Of a DNA stretch of 64,000 nt, positions 36,111-47,511 are shown piece after piece; position 1 is the stretch's first letter; each line of letters opens with the position of its first letter. The DNA comes from Gymnorhina tibicen (lineage: Eukaryota; Chordata; Aves; Passeriformes; Artamidae). The translations under genes and the position numbers were made by a program. Below the pieces are notes generated by a model that saw nothing but the letters and a program-made list of their open reading frames with translations, made no database searches and was not told where the DNA came from. The DNA lies in contig VXAZ01004553.1 in NCBI GenBank assembly GCA_013399875.1, positions 558,001 through 622,000 of the forward strand. The letters run 5' to 3'.

Positions 36111-38002
36111 AGAATTGTAGAATGTTTTGGGTTGGAAAGGACCTTATAGACCATCTAATTCCAACTCTTCTGCCATGGATAAGGACACCTTCCTCCAGAC
36201 CAGGTTGCTCAAAGCTTCATCCAACCTGGCCTTGAACATTTCCAGGACTGATGCAGCCACAGCTTCTCTGGGCAACCTGTGCCAGGGCCTCACCACTCTC
36301 ACAGTGCAGAACCTCTTCCATGTATCTAAATCTACTCTCTTTCAGTTTAAAGCCATTACCCCATGTCCTATCACTGTATGACCTTGTAAAAAGTCCCTCT
36401 TCAGCTCTCTTGTAGCCCTTTAGGCCCTGGAAGGCGCTACAAGGTCTCCCTGGAGCCTTCTCTTCTCCAGGCTGAACAACCCCAGCTCTCTCAGCCTGTC
36501 TCCACAGGAGAGGTGCTCCAGCCCTCTGAGCAGCATCATCACCCTCCTCTGGACTTGCTCCAACAGGTCCACACTTTTATGCTGGAGACCCCAGAGCTGG
36601 ATGCAGTGTTCCAGCTGGGATCTCAGCACAGCAGAGGGGCAGAATCCCTTCCATCCACCTGCTGGCCAGGCTGCTTCAGATGCAGCTCAGATTATTTGGC
36701 TTTCTGGGCTGCAAGTGCACAGGGCTGGGTCACGTTGAGCTCCTCATCCACCAACATCCCCAAGTCAGGGCTGCTCTCCTCCCAGCCTAGATTTTGCCTT
36801 GGGGTTGCCCTGCAGGACTCGGCCTTGCTGAACTTCATGAGGTTTGCCTGAGCCCACCTCTCAAGCCGTCAAGGTCGCTTTGGATGGCATCTCTTCCCTC
36901 CAGCATGCTGACTGCACCACACAGCTTGGTGCTGTGGGCAAAGCTGCTGAGAGTGCACTCGATCCCACTGCCCATGTTGCCAAGAAAGATGTAAAATGAC
37001 ACCTGTCCCAATACTGACGCCTGGGAAAGGCCACAAGGATGTTGTGGGGGACAGATGCTTTGCACAAGCCCAGGTAGATGATGTCAGTCATTCTTCCCTC
37101 ATCCACAACTGCTGGAACCCTCTTGGAGAAGGCCGCCAAATTCTTCTGGCAAAATATGTGGGTTATACTTCTCTGTTTTCTCCCAGTGACAATTTCACTG
37201 GACTAGCCATGACTTCTCAAATCTGATGGATAGTGGATTAACAACTTCATCTGCCAGTTCCCTTGGGACCTGTGTCTGCATCTCATCAGGTACCGTGGAC
37301 TTGTGCACCTTCAAGCTCCTTACATGGTCTTGAACCCGGTCTCCTGCAGTGGGAGGTCCTACATTACCCCAGTCCCTTTGCCTCTGCAGCTCAGGGGGTG
37401 TGGCTGCAGCCCTTGCTGGTGAAGACCAAGGCAAAAATATCATTGGATACCTCAGCCTTCTCCATGTCCCGGCTAATCAGGTGTCCTTTTTCCTTATGGA
37501 GAGGACCCGCATTTCCCCTAGTCTTCCTTTTATCACCGATGTACCTATGGAAGCATCTCTTGTTGTCCTTGATATCCTTGGCCATATTTAATTCTATCAG
37601 GGCTTTAGTTTTCCTAACCTGATCCTTGGACGCTTGGACAGTCTCTCTGTATTCTTCACAGACAGCCTGTCCTTGTTGCTGCCATCTGTAGGCTTCCTTT
37701 TGGTATTTGAGTTTGTCCAGGAGCTCCTTGTTCATCCAAGCAGGTGTCCTGGTATTTTTGCCTGACTTTTAATTTGTTGGGATGCATCATACCTGAGTTT
37801 TGAGGAGGTAATCCTTAAACATTAACCAGCCTTTTTGGGCCCATCTAGCCTTCAGGGCTTTATCCCACGGTACTTCACCAAGAAGATCCCTGAAGAGGCC
37901 AAAGTCTGCTCTCCTGAAGTCCAGGATTTTGAATTTGCTGCACACTCTCCTTGCTGCCTTCCACCATTTCATGATCACTGCAGCCAAGGCTACAGTATTC
38001 AA
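36111..38002 (-). mobile_element. Degenerate CR1 LINE with ORF2 remnants, - orientation
   Basis: A 1.9-kb CR1 copy, 5'-truncated (endonuclease domain absent). Read on the minus strand from 38002 it shows the segment with LDFRRADFGLFRDLLGEVPW, then a linker with MNKELLDKL, then VHKSTVPDE and PLSIRFEKSW at the start of the reverse transcriptase, then the box A region VDEGRMTDIIYLGLCKAS, DSGIECTLS-like sequence with FAHSTK, and finally EHCIQLWG and RLRELGLFSLEKRRL of the C-terminus. The catalytic aspartates are lost: the family YLDF is YLGL and FADD is FAHS. The distance between the FEKSW and FAHS segments is roughly half that expected, so an internal deletion has removed part of the polymerase. 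Several frames are needed to follow it. It is a dead, old copy. Confidence 0.96.
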
Positions 38003-41000
38003 ACCAAGACCAATCTATTAGAGTAATACTAAACCATTTTCAAATACACTTCATGTTTTTAGAAAAGGAAGGTTATAGCCACCATTTGAGTCTGATCTTC
38101 CTTGCATTTCCCCCAAAGCTTACTGGCGCAGCGCTGTTCTGTCCTCTTCACTTATATCAAAAGAAAATCTGAAACAGAAGGTGTAAAGGGAGAAGGATTC
38201 TTTTCTGTCCTAGGAGTGTATATAACAAACAAAACCAAATTACTAATTCAATTACTAATTCAAAAATGAGGAGCTGGAAATCTGTATTCTTAGCACTGAC
38301 CTCTGCTGTGCCCCTGCCCTGCTGAATGACATTGGCTGAGCCTTCAGGCAGGGATAGTCTCCTCCCATGCATTTACATCACGTCTAGCACATCAAGACTT
38401 CCAGGCTGCACTTTAATATAAACACACATCTTGATAGTTTTCTTTAATGGCAGTCTATAGACGTACCTGCACTTTGAAAGCACTGCAGAGGGATCTACCC
38501 ATGCAGCCCCCACTGATTTCACTGAAGATAGTTTCCTTCTGACATACCTGTTTGTATTCTGGGTGTGTGCACATGAAAAAAGAAGTTGGACGAAGTAGTC
38601 AAAGCAATATAACCCAGTACTGGCTGCCATTATGCAAACATGCCACACCACAGTCTTCCCAAATGGATCTCATAAGAAAGGAGGTATCACCAGCCATGTG
38701 AAGCAAGGAGTGACTCCAGATTTCCAGATATGTCGACTGTACTGGTTGCACAGGTGGCATTCAGAAGCAGGACAGTGCCCATCAGATGGGAACTGAAGGA
38801 AATAGGTCAGGAGGTCACAGAGCTCGGTGCTTACAAAAGCTCTTCAGGAGTTCATTACACTTCTTACAAGTCATCCTTAACAAAAGTGCCAGTTCCTTCA
38901 TTGTCTTCAACAGAACATCTGAAAGTAGAAAGCACTCTCATGTCTAAAGCTGCTCAGATACGAACTGAACAACTTTCTTCCAAATCAAAGTCGAGGACTA
39001 CAAACTGTTTTGACTGGAGTCTGCATAGTGCTGCTAACACAGGGGTAGTTTTTCAAGTGTTTCATTCTGTGCATGCTAATTAGGGATGATTTGGTTATTC
39101 ACAGCATGATTTGGTTATTCAGCTTTATACCATCAGGAGAAACTGGGTGCAAAAGAAAAAAGCACCGGTGAGAGAGTGACCTGTAAGTTCAAGCAGCCCC
39201 TTCCCCATTTATCAATCTGTAAAGGTCGGCAGCCACCGCAGAAGTTTGTAACACCCCCAGTCAGATTCTGTCCCAAGACTTCACCCACGTTTGTCAAGGC
39301 AAAATATTAGAAAGCAGCAAGTAAAAGGGACCAAGAGCTAAACCTCACAAAATGAGATTAACAGGAACATAGGAAGAGGAGCTGGGAAAGCAGTATGGCT
39401 GTTCAGCATCACAACAAAGAGCAACTTCTCCAGACAGTGATGGCTCAATAGATTACCAGTTGCAGCCTGCCTTTGCTCATCCACCTAGGCTGTATTCTTT
39501 TGAACTGTAACCTCAGGAAAAATAAGTGAATTGTCCTGAGAGTGATCTAAAAAGTAAAAGCAACTTCACTAGAAAAAAAGAAAAATACCCTGAATCCGAA
39601 TCTGTACACTTTCTCCATTTAAATTCATTTGAGAGAAATTAATTCTGTCTCAGAGTGTTCTAAGACTTCCTCCTCATTCCTGCTATATGAATTATGGAAG
39701 CAGAAAATGCATTTGCATTTATTTGGTTTAGTTTCAAAGAATTAAAGATAAAGTCTTGCATCATTTTATTTATTCAAAATATCAGGGCTGCAATTTCATT
39801 CTGATAGTTCAGCTTGAATTAAAAAAAAAACCAAAACAGACACCTCACTATCCTATCTCATAATAGGAATGCTGTTTTTATCACAAAAGACCTGATAATT
39901 TATTTACACACCTCAATGAGAAGGAAAGAATAGAAAGAACTTCATGTGAAATGCCAAAATAGATCTGAGTTCTCCTCACTTGGCCTTGTAATTCTCCTGT
40001 AGTGGATTAAAATAAACTAGTCTCTACCTGGGCTTGAACTTTTCAATACAGCCTAAAATATTAAGCTCATAAATCTCCTTCTGGGGCTTAGGCAGCTCTT
40101 AAGAATATCATTATTTGATTTGTTGCAATTTATATAATTTGAATTGTTGCAATTTATAAAACAAACCAAAAAAATACAGACCGTGAAGTAAGTTCTGGAT
40201 AGCATTCTGTCAAGGAAGTTTGTGCTTCAGAAAAAGAGCATGCTGTCAGCTGTGCATTGATAAGGCAGTACAGAAACAGCCTCTGCATTACATGAGACCA
40301 TATTTATTACATTTTAAGTTTTAATTATGTGATATACTTGTTGCAGAAGTTATAGAAGACCTCATGCATCACTGCTCTGTGGGGAAGGGAGTGAAGAGAG
40401 GAGCAGCTGCCCTTCCCTTCGATTTGATATTCTACTGACACTGTTGAGTGTTGCAGGTTTGCAGGCACAGTCGGCTGGAGGAGATTTGCCTCCACCAGGG
40501 AGGAGGCATCTGAAGGAGCCCGCGTGCCACTGTCTCCCATTGCTTCACCAGAGGTAAATACTCTCTGCTGAGCTTGCACTTTCATTTTATCACCATCTGT
40601 AGCTGTTGAACTAATGCATTCCTCCTCATCTCCCTCTCTCATGGAATAATTAAAAGAAGGAGAGGAGGAGAGGATGGAGTTCAGTGACTAATGGTGCCAG
40701 AGTGAAGGAACCTGATTTGCTTCGTGACACTGCTGCTGCCTTGCTGTATAACCTTAGGCAAGGCACTCGATTCCTTTATGCCAGAGCATTCTTATCTTTA
40801 AAACGAGATAACAGCACCACCTTTCTCTGCAGGAGGCTTTAAGATCCTGAGAGGAAAAGCAAAAGTTTGCCTGCGTTCAGTTGCTTTTGGGATTCAGCAC
40901 AGCAGGGCCCAAACTTTGCTTCAGATACAGCACTTCAAACTTTTGGAGCTTTGCCAGCAGTTTCCTGAGTTTGCAGACAGACTAAACTGAAATTCCTGAG

Positions 41001-42955
41001 GGTTAAACTTGAGATCCAGCAATGTTAATTCTGAATGCCATCTTTTAAACCACGGATTATATACACATATCTAATAGGTATATCGTACCAAAATCAAATG
41101 TTTGCCTTGTTAATCTTAATCGTACTCTTACTGCCTCCAACCAAACTGCCAGCATCTTCATCCTCTCTCTGGCAGTGCTGCCTTGGGGGCTTCACTGGGG
41201 AGGCAGAGCCAGCTTTCCACACACAGAGATGTGGTCAAGGAAAGATGGAACGATCATCTTCCAATTTCATTGCACAAAGCCAGGCTTGGATACCGGATAG
41301 ATACAGGCAGTCAGACAAGTTGGAGCAGCTTGACCTGCGGGGAGCATGAGATGCCTCTTCACATCACAACCTGCTCTTCCTGTACTGTTCTGTGCCAAAA
41401 GAAAATAGGTACAGACATTCTCATAGGAAACACATGTAAAACAAGATTAAAACTAAATGGCAAAGGCAAGGAACCACCAGTAAAGGAGATGGACAGTTTC
41501 TCACTGTCTCATTAATCCCTTTGCTGCACCTGATTCTTCAGAAGACAACAAGGAATGGCCTATTTTTCCAGCTTTCTGCCAGCCTGATGAGAGCAACAAG
41601 GCTTCTTTTCCTGCTCTTCTGAAGGGTTTTTCAAAATCTTGAACCTTCCAGAGTCAAAGCTGAATCATAGTGTCCTGTTTCACATTCCATTCCTGTTCAA
41701 CACTGTAATATTCTGGGGCAGTGTGAGCTGCCAGGTTTGTCCCAGAGTCCTGACCACCCCCTTCGTTAAGGTCATTTTATTCTCTTACAGGGCTGCCATT
41801 GCTGGACCCACCTTCCTCTGCCCTGGAGTGGATGATGCTTTTAGGCATAACCAACCCACTGAACAAAAAAGCCTGCACACTTTGGGAACGACCTTCCATC
41901 AGCAAGCACTTTCCTCTACACAAAGCACAGCAATCCAGCATTTCTGATACACCCTGAGAGCAGAACACCTTGCCCTTGGAATTGGCCGTGCCACACCAAT
42001 TACTGTTGGACAGGAATTTGCAGCTTTAACATAAGGTGGCTGCGGTCAGGAAGCAAATCCAGCCTGTTACCATCACCCCTATCTTGCGTGCCCTAATTGC
42101 AACATGCGGTGGCCAGCTTGGAATCCTTTAACCTGCAGTAATACAGGAAAGGGACGTTAGCAGCGGGGACAGGATCCCCGTGATCTTCAGCTCCAGGAAT
42201 GCTGGCAGTAGGTGGTCCCTCAGCCCACTTCCTCACGGGACAGGAGGCTGCACGTCAGAAGCCACCACCGCAATTAGCTGCCTTATGCAGCCAGAGCAGA
42301 CGCAGGCTTTCTTCCCCAGGACTAGCCCTGCCATGTAAATACAGGAGAAGCTCGCACAGGCACTGCCCACACTGAGCCTGTTACTTTAGGGGAAAAGAGG
42401 ACATTAGGCTACATAATTGCTCCCTCGCTGTTCGGTGTGCCCCAGCTCCACTGTTTCTAGCAGCAGAATGACAGGAGTTAGGCTGCAATGCCACAACTCC
42501 CTTCTGTTCCGCTGGCTGGAACACAAAGCTTATCCAGCCAAAAGCCGTCTCCACAGGGCTCACCGATTTTATTGGCTCTAAAAATCCCTCGGAAGGTCCA
42601 GATCAGCCTTCAGGTTTGAGAGAGTTTTCCTTCTTTGCCCATTATACTACTTTTTTTAATGACTTAGAAAAGCCTAGGTCCGTGAACCCTGTGGTGCAAT
42701 CAGTGAAAATCAGCGCCGCAACCCTGAGTTTTATCACTATTTTTCACATCTTCGCATTTTAATCCGCACTCCGAGAGCGATCCCGTTCCCATCAAAGTAC
42801 ACAGCAAGCTCCCATTAAAATCTGGCTCAGCTAGTATTTTAATAACACTTAGACATTCCCGTCCTTTGCATATTTCATCTGCGAAGTGCTTCACAAACAT
42901 GAATTTCCTAATTACAGGCGGATGATTTACTAAAACTGGAAATTCCTCACTAGTT
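38003..42955. other. Intergenic DNA upstream of RASSF10
   Basis: No gene recognised. Short direct repeats are seen at 38229-38262 (ATTACTAATTCA twice), 39086-39120 (ATGATTTGGTTATTC twice, period 20) and about 40117-40155 (TTGTTGCAATTTAT twice). The region adjoins the RASSF10 promoter and may contain its distal regulatory DNA or a divergent non-coding transcript. Confidence 0.6.
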
Positions 42956-42959
42956 CTGG

Positions 42960-43320
42960 CTTTCCCTTTGAAGCTCCAGGATTCGCTCTTGTCCCTCGGC
43001 ACTTTGGAAGATCCCCGACGCCGCTCGCTCGCTCGTTCGCGGCACAGGCAAAGCACGGAGAAGGGGGACACGGAGGCGACGGCGACCTGCCCCGAAGTGT
43101 CCGCGCCGGCGGATCTCTGCGCGGGCTGCGGGGCGTGAGCCGCCGGGCGCCCACGTGAAGAGAGAGAATCCCGGCGGGACGCGGGCAGCGGACGGGACGG
43201 CGGCGNCGCTGAAGCCGGGCGGGCGGGCAGCGCCGCGCCTCCGCCGAGCTCTCCCCATGGAGCGGCTACCCGGCCAGCCCTGAGCCCGCGGCCCCGGCCG
43301 CCCGCCCACAGCCGCCCCCG
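42960..43320 (+). promoter_or_regulatory. RASSF10: RASSF10 CpG-island promoter and 5' UTR
   Basis: CpG density rises from about 42990 and continues through the CDS. No TATA box is evident. Features are a perfect E-box CACGTG at 43153-43158, a GGGCGGGCGGGC run near 43218-43228 able to bind Sp-type factors or form a G-quadruplex, and an ambiguous base at 43206. In humans the RASSF10 promoter island is a known target of tumour hypermethylation. The transcription start cannot be placed from sequence alone. Confidence 0.65.
43257..43283 (+). CDS. Upstream ORF of 8 codons in the RASSF10 leader
   Basis: ATG at 43257 followed by ERLPGQP and TGA at 43281-43283, ending 37 bases before the RASSF10 ATG. 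The context CCCCATGG has G at +4 but C at -3, about as good as the main start (CCCGATGG). If the transcript begins upstream of it, the uORF could lower RASSF10 translation through reinitiation. Confidence 0.35.
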   Translation: MERLPGQP

Positions 43321-44580
43321 ATGGAGCCCGAGGAGCGGAAGATCTCGGTGTGGATCTGCCAGGAGGAGAAGCTGATCTCCGGGCTCTCCCGGCGGACCAC
43401 CTGCTCGGACGTGGTGCGGGTGCTGCTGGAGGACAGCCACCACCGGCGGCAGCGCCCGGCGCCGCCCGAGCCAGCCGGCGGGATGCTGTCGGGGCCGCCG
43501 CACTCCTACTGCATCGTGGAGAAGTGGCGCGGCTTCGAGCGGATTCTGCCCAACAAGACGAAGATCCTGCGGCTCTGGGTGGCGTGGGGGGACGAGCAGG
43601 AGAACGTGCGCTTCGTGCTGGTGCGCAGCGAGGCTTCGCTGCCCAACGCGGGGCCGCGCAGCGCCGAGGCGCGGGTGGTGCTGAGCAAGGAGCGCCCCGG
43701 CCGCGGCCTGGGGGCGGCCCGCGCCAGCCTGGCGCTTACGCAGGAGCGGCAGCGGCGGGTGGTGCGGAAAGCCTTCCGCAAGCTGGCCAAGATCAACAAG
43801 AAGCGGCAGCAGCCGCTGGCCCGGGAGGCCTCGTCGGCGGAGAGGATGGAGACGCTGGTGCACCTGGTGCTCTCGCAGGACCACACCATCCGACAGCAGA
43901 TCCAGCGGCTCCGCGAGCTGGACCGCGAGATCGACAGGTACGAGGCTAAGATCCACCTGGACCGCATGAAGCGGCACGGCGTCAACTACGTGCAGGACAC
44001 CTACCTGGTGGGCACGGGCGGCGGCGAGCCCGAGCCGGGCCGGGAGCCGGGCCAGCCCGCCGCCGGACGCCCCGAGGAGGACTACGCCAGGAAGTGCGAG
44101 GAGGTGCTGCAGCTGCAGGAGCAGCGGGCGCAGCAGGAGGAGCTGCTGGAGCACCTGGCCGCCGAGATCCAGGAGGAGCTCAACGAGCGCTGGATGAAGC
44201 GGCGGCGTGAGGAGCTGGAGCTGGCGGCGGGGCCCGGGCTGGCCGACGCGGACTGCGACACCACGGAGCTGAGCGGCGGCGGCGGCGAGGGCGAGCTGCA
44301 CCTGGAGCACGAGCGGGTCAAGACCCAGCTAAGCACCAGCCTCTACATCGGCCTCAAGCTGAGCACGGACCTGGAGGCCGTCAAGACCGACCTGGACTGC
44401 ACGCAGCGGGCGTGGGAGGACAAGGAGCGGGAGCTGCAGCGCCTGCTGGAGACGCTGGGCACCCTGGACGTGGCGGAGGCGCCGGCGGAGCCGCGCGGGG
44501 CGGCGGGCGGGGGNACGGGGCTGAGCTCCATGCACAGCCAGGACTCGGACTCGCTGCCCGTCTGCGAGTCCCTTGTGTAG
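43321..44580 (+). CDS. RASSF10: Ras association domain-containing protein 10
   Basis: Intact single-exon, 419-codon gene of the N-terminal RASSF group (RASSF7-10), adaptor proteins at centrosomes, spindle and cytoplasm linked to mitosis and to JNK and Hippo-pathway control. Residues about 6-105 form the Ras-association, ubiquitin-like domain: [20 protein letters not shown] at the start, [20 protein letters not shown] and [20 protein letters not shown] later. The remainder is mainly coiled coil (about 172-219, 252-300 and 327-379), ending in the conserved acidic/serine tail [17 protein letters not shown]. There is no C-terminal SARAH domain, as expected. The human protein is longer (about 507 residues as I recall); the difference lies in low-complexity linkers after the RA domain and before the C-terminal tail. 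One ambiguous base at 44514 is the third position of GGN, hence glycine in any case. The ATG at 43321 gives the conserved N-terminus. Confidence 0.97.
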   Translation: MEPEERKISVWICQEEKLISGLSRRTTCSDVVRVLLEDSHHRRQRPAPPEPAGGMLSGPPHSYCIVEKWRGFERILPNKTKILRLWVAWGDEQENVRFVLVRSEASLPNAGPRSAEARVVLSKERPGRGLGAARASLALTQERQRRVVRKAFRKLAKINKKRQQPLAREASSAERMETLVHLVLSQDHTIRQQIQRLRELDREIDRYEAKIHLDRMKRHGVNYVQDTYLVGTGGGEPEPGREPGQPAAGRPEEDYARKCEEVLQLQEQRAQQEELLEHLAAEIQEELNERWMKRRREELELAAGPGLADADCDTTELSGGGGEGELHLEHERVKTQLSTSLYIGLKLSTDLEAVKTDLDCTQRAWEDKERELQRLLETLGTLDVAEAPAEPRGAAGGXTGLSSMHSQDSDSLPVCESLV

Positions 44581-46295
44581 CGCCCGCCCGCCCCGCCGCA
44601 GCCGGCCCGGGCACGAGGCGGGCGGGCGGAGCGGGGCTGCCGGGGCAGAGGGCGGTGGAGGACCGCGGGCAGGTGTGGGGCAGGGGAGGAAACTCCCGGC
44701 GCAGGAGGCAGTCACACAGAGGAAACATTTTAATTTGAGCTCTGGAGTTTGAACTTGTTCTGACTAGTCATCCGCGGGCAGCGTTTAGGCTGGCTCGCCG
44801 GTGCTTTTATCTAAGGAAGAGAAAACCCACAGCGTGCTTGTATTTCATTCACGTCTGGGATTGCTCGCTACTTAAATCCTGCCGCTTGCTTCCCTCCGAA
44901 GGTTTTCTTGCCGGGCTTTTAATCCTCCGGCTGCCCACGATCTCCCCACTGTAGTCCAAGGATGCTCCGGGTGAGCTCTTCACGAGCAAAAGGCCAGGAC
45001 ACGCTCCCGAGCGGACATCAGTATCTCCCGAACAGGTTCTCGGCATTGCAGAGTCAGACGGTGGCTTCTGGTGGGTTATACTGGGCTATACTGGCTGTCA
45101 CAAATACCCCCGGCTCCTTTCCAGGCAAAAAGTCACGACACTAAAGCTGCTGATCATTTAAACACTACGGAGGAGAAGAGGTGTCAGTACTACTGACGCT
45201 GGGATCTCCCAGGGCGCAAGCTTTTGGACGGTACTGCAGTTCCTTTTGGCAACAAAAAGGGGTGATAAATCACTTCCTTTTTTTTTCTTTTTCTAAAGAA
45301 CAAACTAAACCAAAATATAGGTTAACATGTTGTATTAACTCTGCTCTGCGTAGTGCTTTTCCTTATGCATAGATAAGAGTGCTTTGTTTAAAGGCATACT
45401 AAGAAATCTGTTAGTATCTATAGTCATTTGACAGTCATGGAAGGTAATTAGCAGTGCCTGTATGTACACAGCCTTCAACTACATTTTTTCACTAGGCTAG
45501 CTGATCTTTGGCTGAGCTTGGTTGTAGATAAACAAAGCACGGAATCAGCTTGAGCTACCATTTTTAATAACATAGTTCATATCAGGCCAAGAGATGCAAC
45601 GATAAAAGCATGACTCAAGCCCTACCTGCACTACAGCTTAATCTTTTCAGTTATTCCAATTAAAAAAAAAAAAGCAGCCATCAGCTGTAACAGGCATTTC
45701 ACTTAACTGCCAAGTCTTCCTCTGCAGCTTAACTCTTGCCCAAAATATATGATCTGCTCTTGCAATAAGAGACATTAAGGATTCTTGTATTCCAGAATAA
45801 TTGCAGAAATAGTTTAAGCAGTGAGAGACCAGAGAATGTTGAGTCAGGTCCGACTGATGGTATGAACTTTTTAAAACTTCTGAGATTATTATTTATGTAA
45901 GGTTATTTATAAAAGTTTTCATTTAACAATAAGAAAAGGGGTACACCAATAGACCAGTTCTTTATTTTTATTAAAAACCTCGCAGCCTTCTCACCCAAAG
46001 ACCGTGTTCCACTCTTGCAGTGTTCTTGCTGAAAGGAATTCTGATGGACATCAGAAAATTAGATTCAGGAACTGCTCAGTTTGAAAGCAAGCAGAGAAAC
46101 ACTGTCTATGGATTTGCAGAGGCTGCACAATTTTCTATATGCTATGACTCTTGATAAATGTTATTCCACTGAATGGGTCTCAGTTGTGGTTTATTTTAAA
46201 CACTGATTATATAATTGTTTTTCACATTTTAGCCAACCTTGGAAAATATTTAAGAACCTATTTTTAGAGCTAATAAAACTCTTAATAAGGCTAAA
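44581..46295 (+). other. RASSF10: Probable RASSF10 3' UTR
   Basis: After the stop the sequence stays GC-rich to about 44700 (with a G-quadruplex-capable GGCGGGCGGGCGGAGCGGGG block near 44616-44636) and then becomes AT-rich. It contains ATTTA pentamers at 45891, 45905 and 45921, a small AU-rich element cluster. An AATAAA at 46272-46277 with GT-rich DNA downstream is the best end candidate. ATTAAA at 45659-45664 and AATAAA at 46676 and 46726 are alternatives. The end is inferred. Confidence 0.45.
46272..46277 (+). terminator. RASSF10: Candidate RASSF10 poly(A) signal
   Basis: AATAAA is followed about 25-45 bases later by GTGTTCC and GAGTGTGATT, a plausible downstream element. Other AATAAA copies within 500 bases prevent a firm choice. 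Confidence 0.4.
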
Positions 46296-47488
46296 CAAGT
46301 GTTCCCAATTGAGTGTGATTTAAAAATCTGCCAGGACTGGGATTCTTTGGTGTTGCCTTGTGTGCAAAACAAATAGAAAGATACACCAAGGGATGACAGC
46401 ATTGTCCCTTCCCTTTCTGATGGCACAAGGGGCTCCCTCAGGTACAAGCAGCAGTTCACTGTCCTCAGCTCTGACCACTGCAGGGCCAGTGCTGTGGCAT
46501 TTGGAAGCATCAGCACTTGTCCAGGAGTGAGGAATTGGGATTTTCATGGAAGGAGAGCCAAAGAACAAGCTGGGGGACGTGGGAGTCCCACTGCTGCCCT
46601 GCCTTCAGCAGCATGGATGTAACGGGTGGGTGATGCAAGTACCTGCTCACAGCTTCCCCAGGGAATGATGGAAGCAATAAACCTGAGCTGGCTTTGCGTA
46701 AGTTCTCCCATTACCACACCAAGCAAATAAAAAGTGAGCACGTTATAGAAATGAGCTGCAACAGGCTGCACATCAGTGTGCTGATGACAGAGGCATCAGG
46801 CAGCATGAGGTGAAGGAAGGCAGGGAATTCAAAGTTGCAAAGTAGTCTGCCTACTCCTCCTCAGCTAGGAAAATCCTGAAAACCAGGACAAAACCACTTT
46901 TGCTCTAGGCTGCTGAGGGCCATGTGATGCTTGCTCTCGGCTTCCCCGTAGCCCAAATAAGATTATGACCCTGCAGAGCTGCTGGGCCTGTCCCATGAGG
47001 ACAGGGGTGAGAACGCTGCAGGTGGCACTGTAGTCTCAAGGGTTTGGTGGGAGCTGCAGTGAATTCCTAGGAGCACCTATTTGATTGTGTTCCTATATTG
47101 TGCAGGTGAAATCTGGAAAATGTATTTGATGTTTAAACAGTTACAATTGCAATAGGCCCACAGACTGATCCCAAACGTCTTCACAAATCCCTACCGCTCT
47201 CAAGCCATTATTAAAACATTAGTATAGAGGAGGAAATCACTGTTTGCATTGGACCAGGCACTTCTCCCTTCCCTTCTTCTGGGCTTGTATATCCTCACTC
47301 AGATAATAGAGACAAGCCACAGGATGCTTGTCAGGGAATTTGGCTCTGGGGTTTTGCTGGGCACATAGCCAAGGGTTAGGAGAGCTGATTCAGAATCACA
47401 GGTAGAAGGGCAGGATTTTTATCTCCTTTGCAGTTCAGACAGAATGGGAGAGAGAGATAGCAGCAAAAAAACCCCCTGACCAACATCA

Positions 47489-47511
47489 TGCCGGAAATCT
47501 ACCTTCCGGCA
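47489..47511. promoter_or_regulatory. Perfect palindrome with paired ETS-type sites
   Basis: TGCCGGAA (47489-47496) and TTCCGGCA (47504-47511) flank a 7-base spacer. CCGGAA/TTCCGG is the ETS-family core, so the arrangement is a head-to-head ETS pair. The two CpGs are intact in otherwise CpG-poor DNA. Confidence 0.4.

Noticed and set aside
36420..37735. Minus-strand frames of 70-115 codons
   Set aside because: They are fragments of the CR1 ORF2, counted as one mobile element rather than as genes.
43350..43949. 199-codon + frame inside RASSF10
   Set aside because: An alternative frame of a strongly GC-biased gene; Ala/Gly/Pro-rich shadow with no family signature.
42700..44310. 536-codon minus-strand open frame antisense to RASSF10
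   Set aside because: It is a mirror of the GC-rich RASSF10 coding sequence: codon bias removes stops from the complement. It has no domain and is Leu/Ala/Arg/Gln low complexity.
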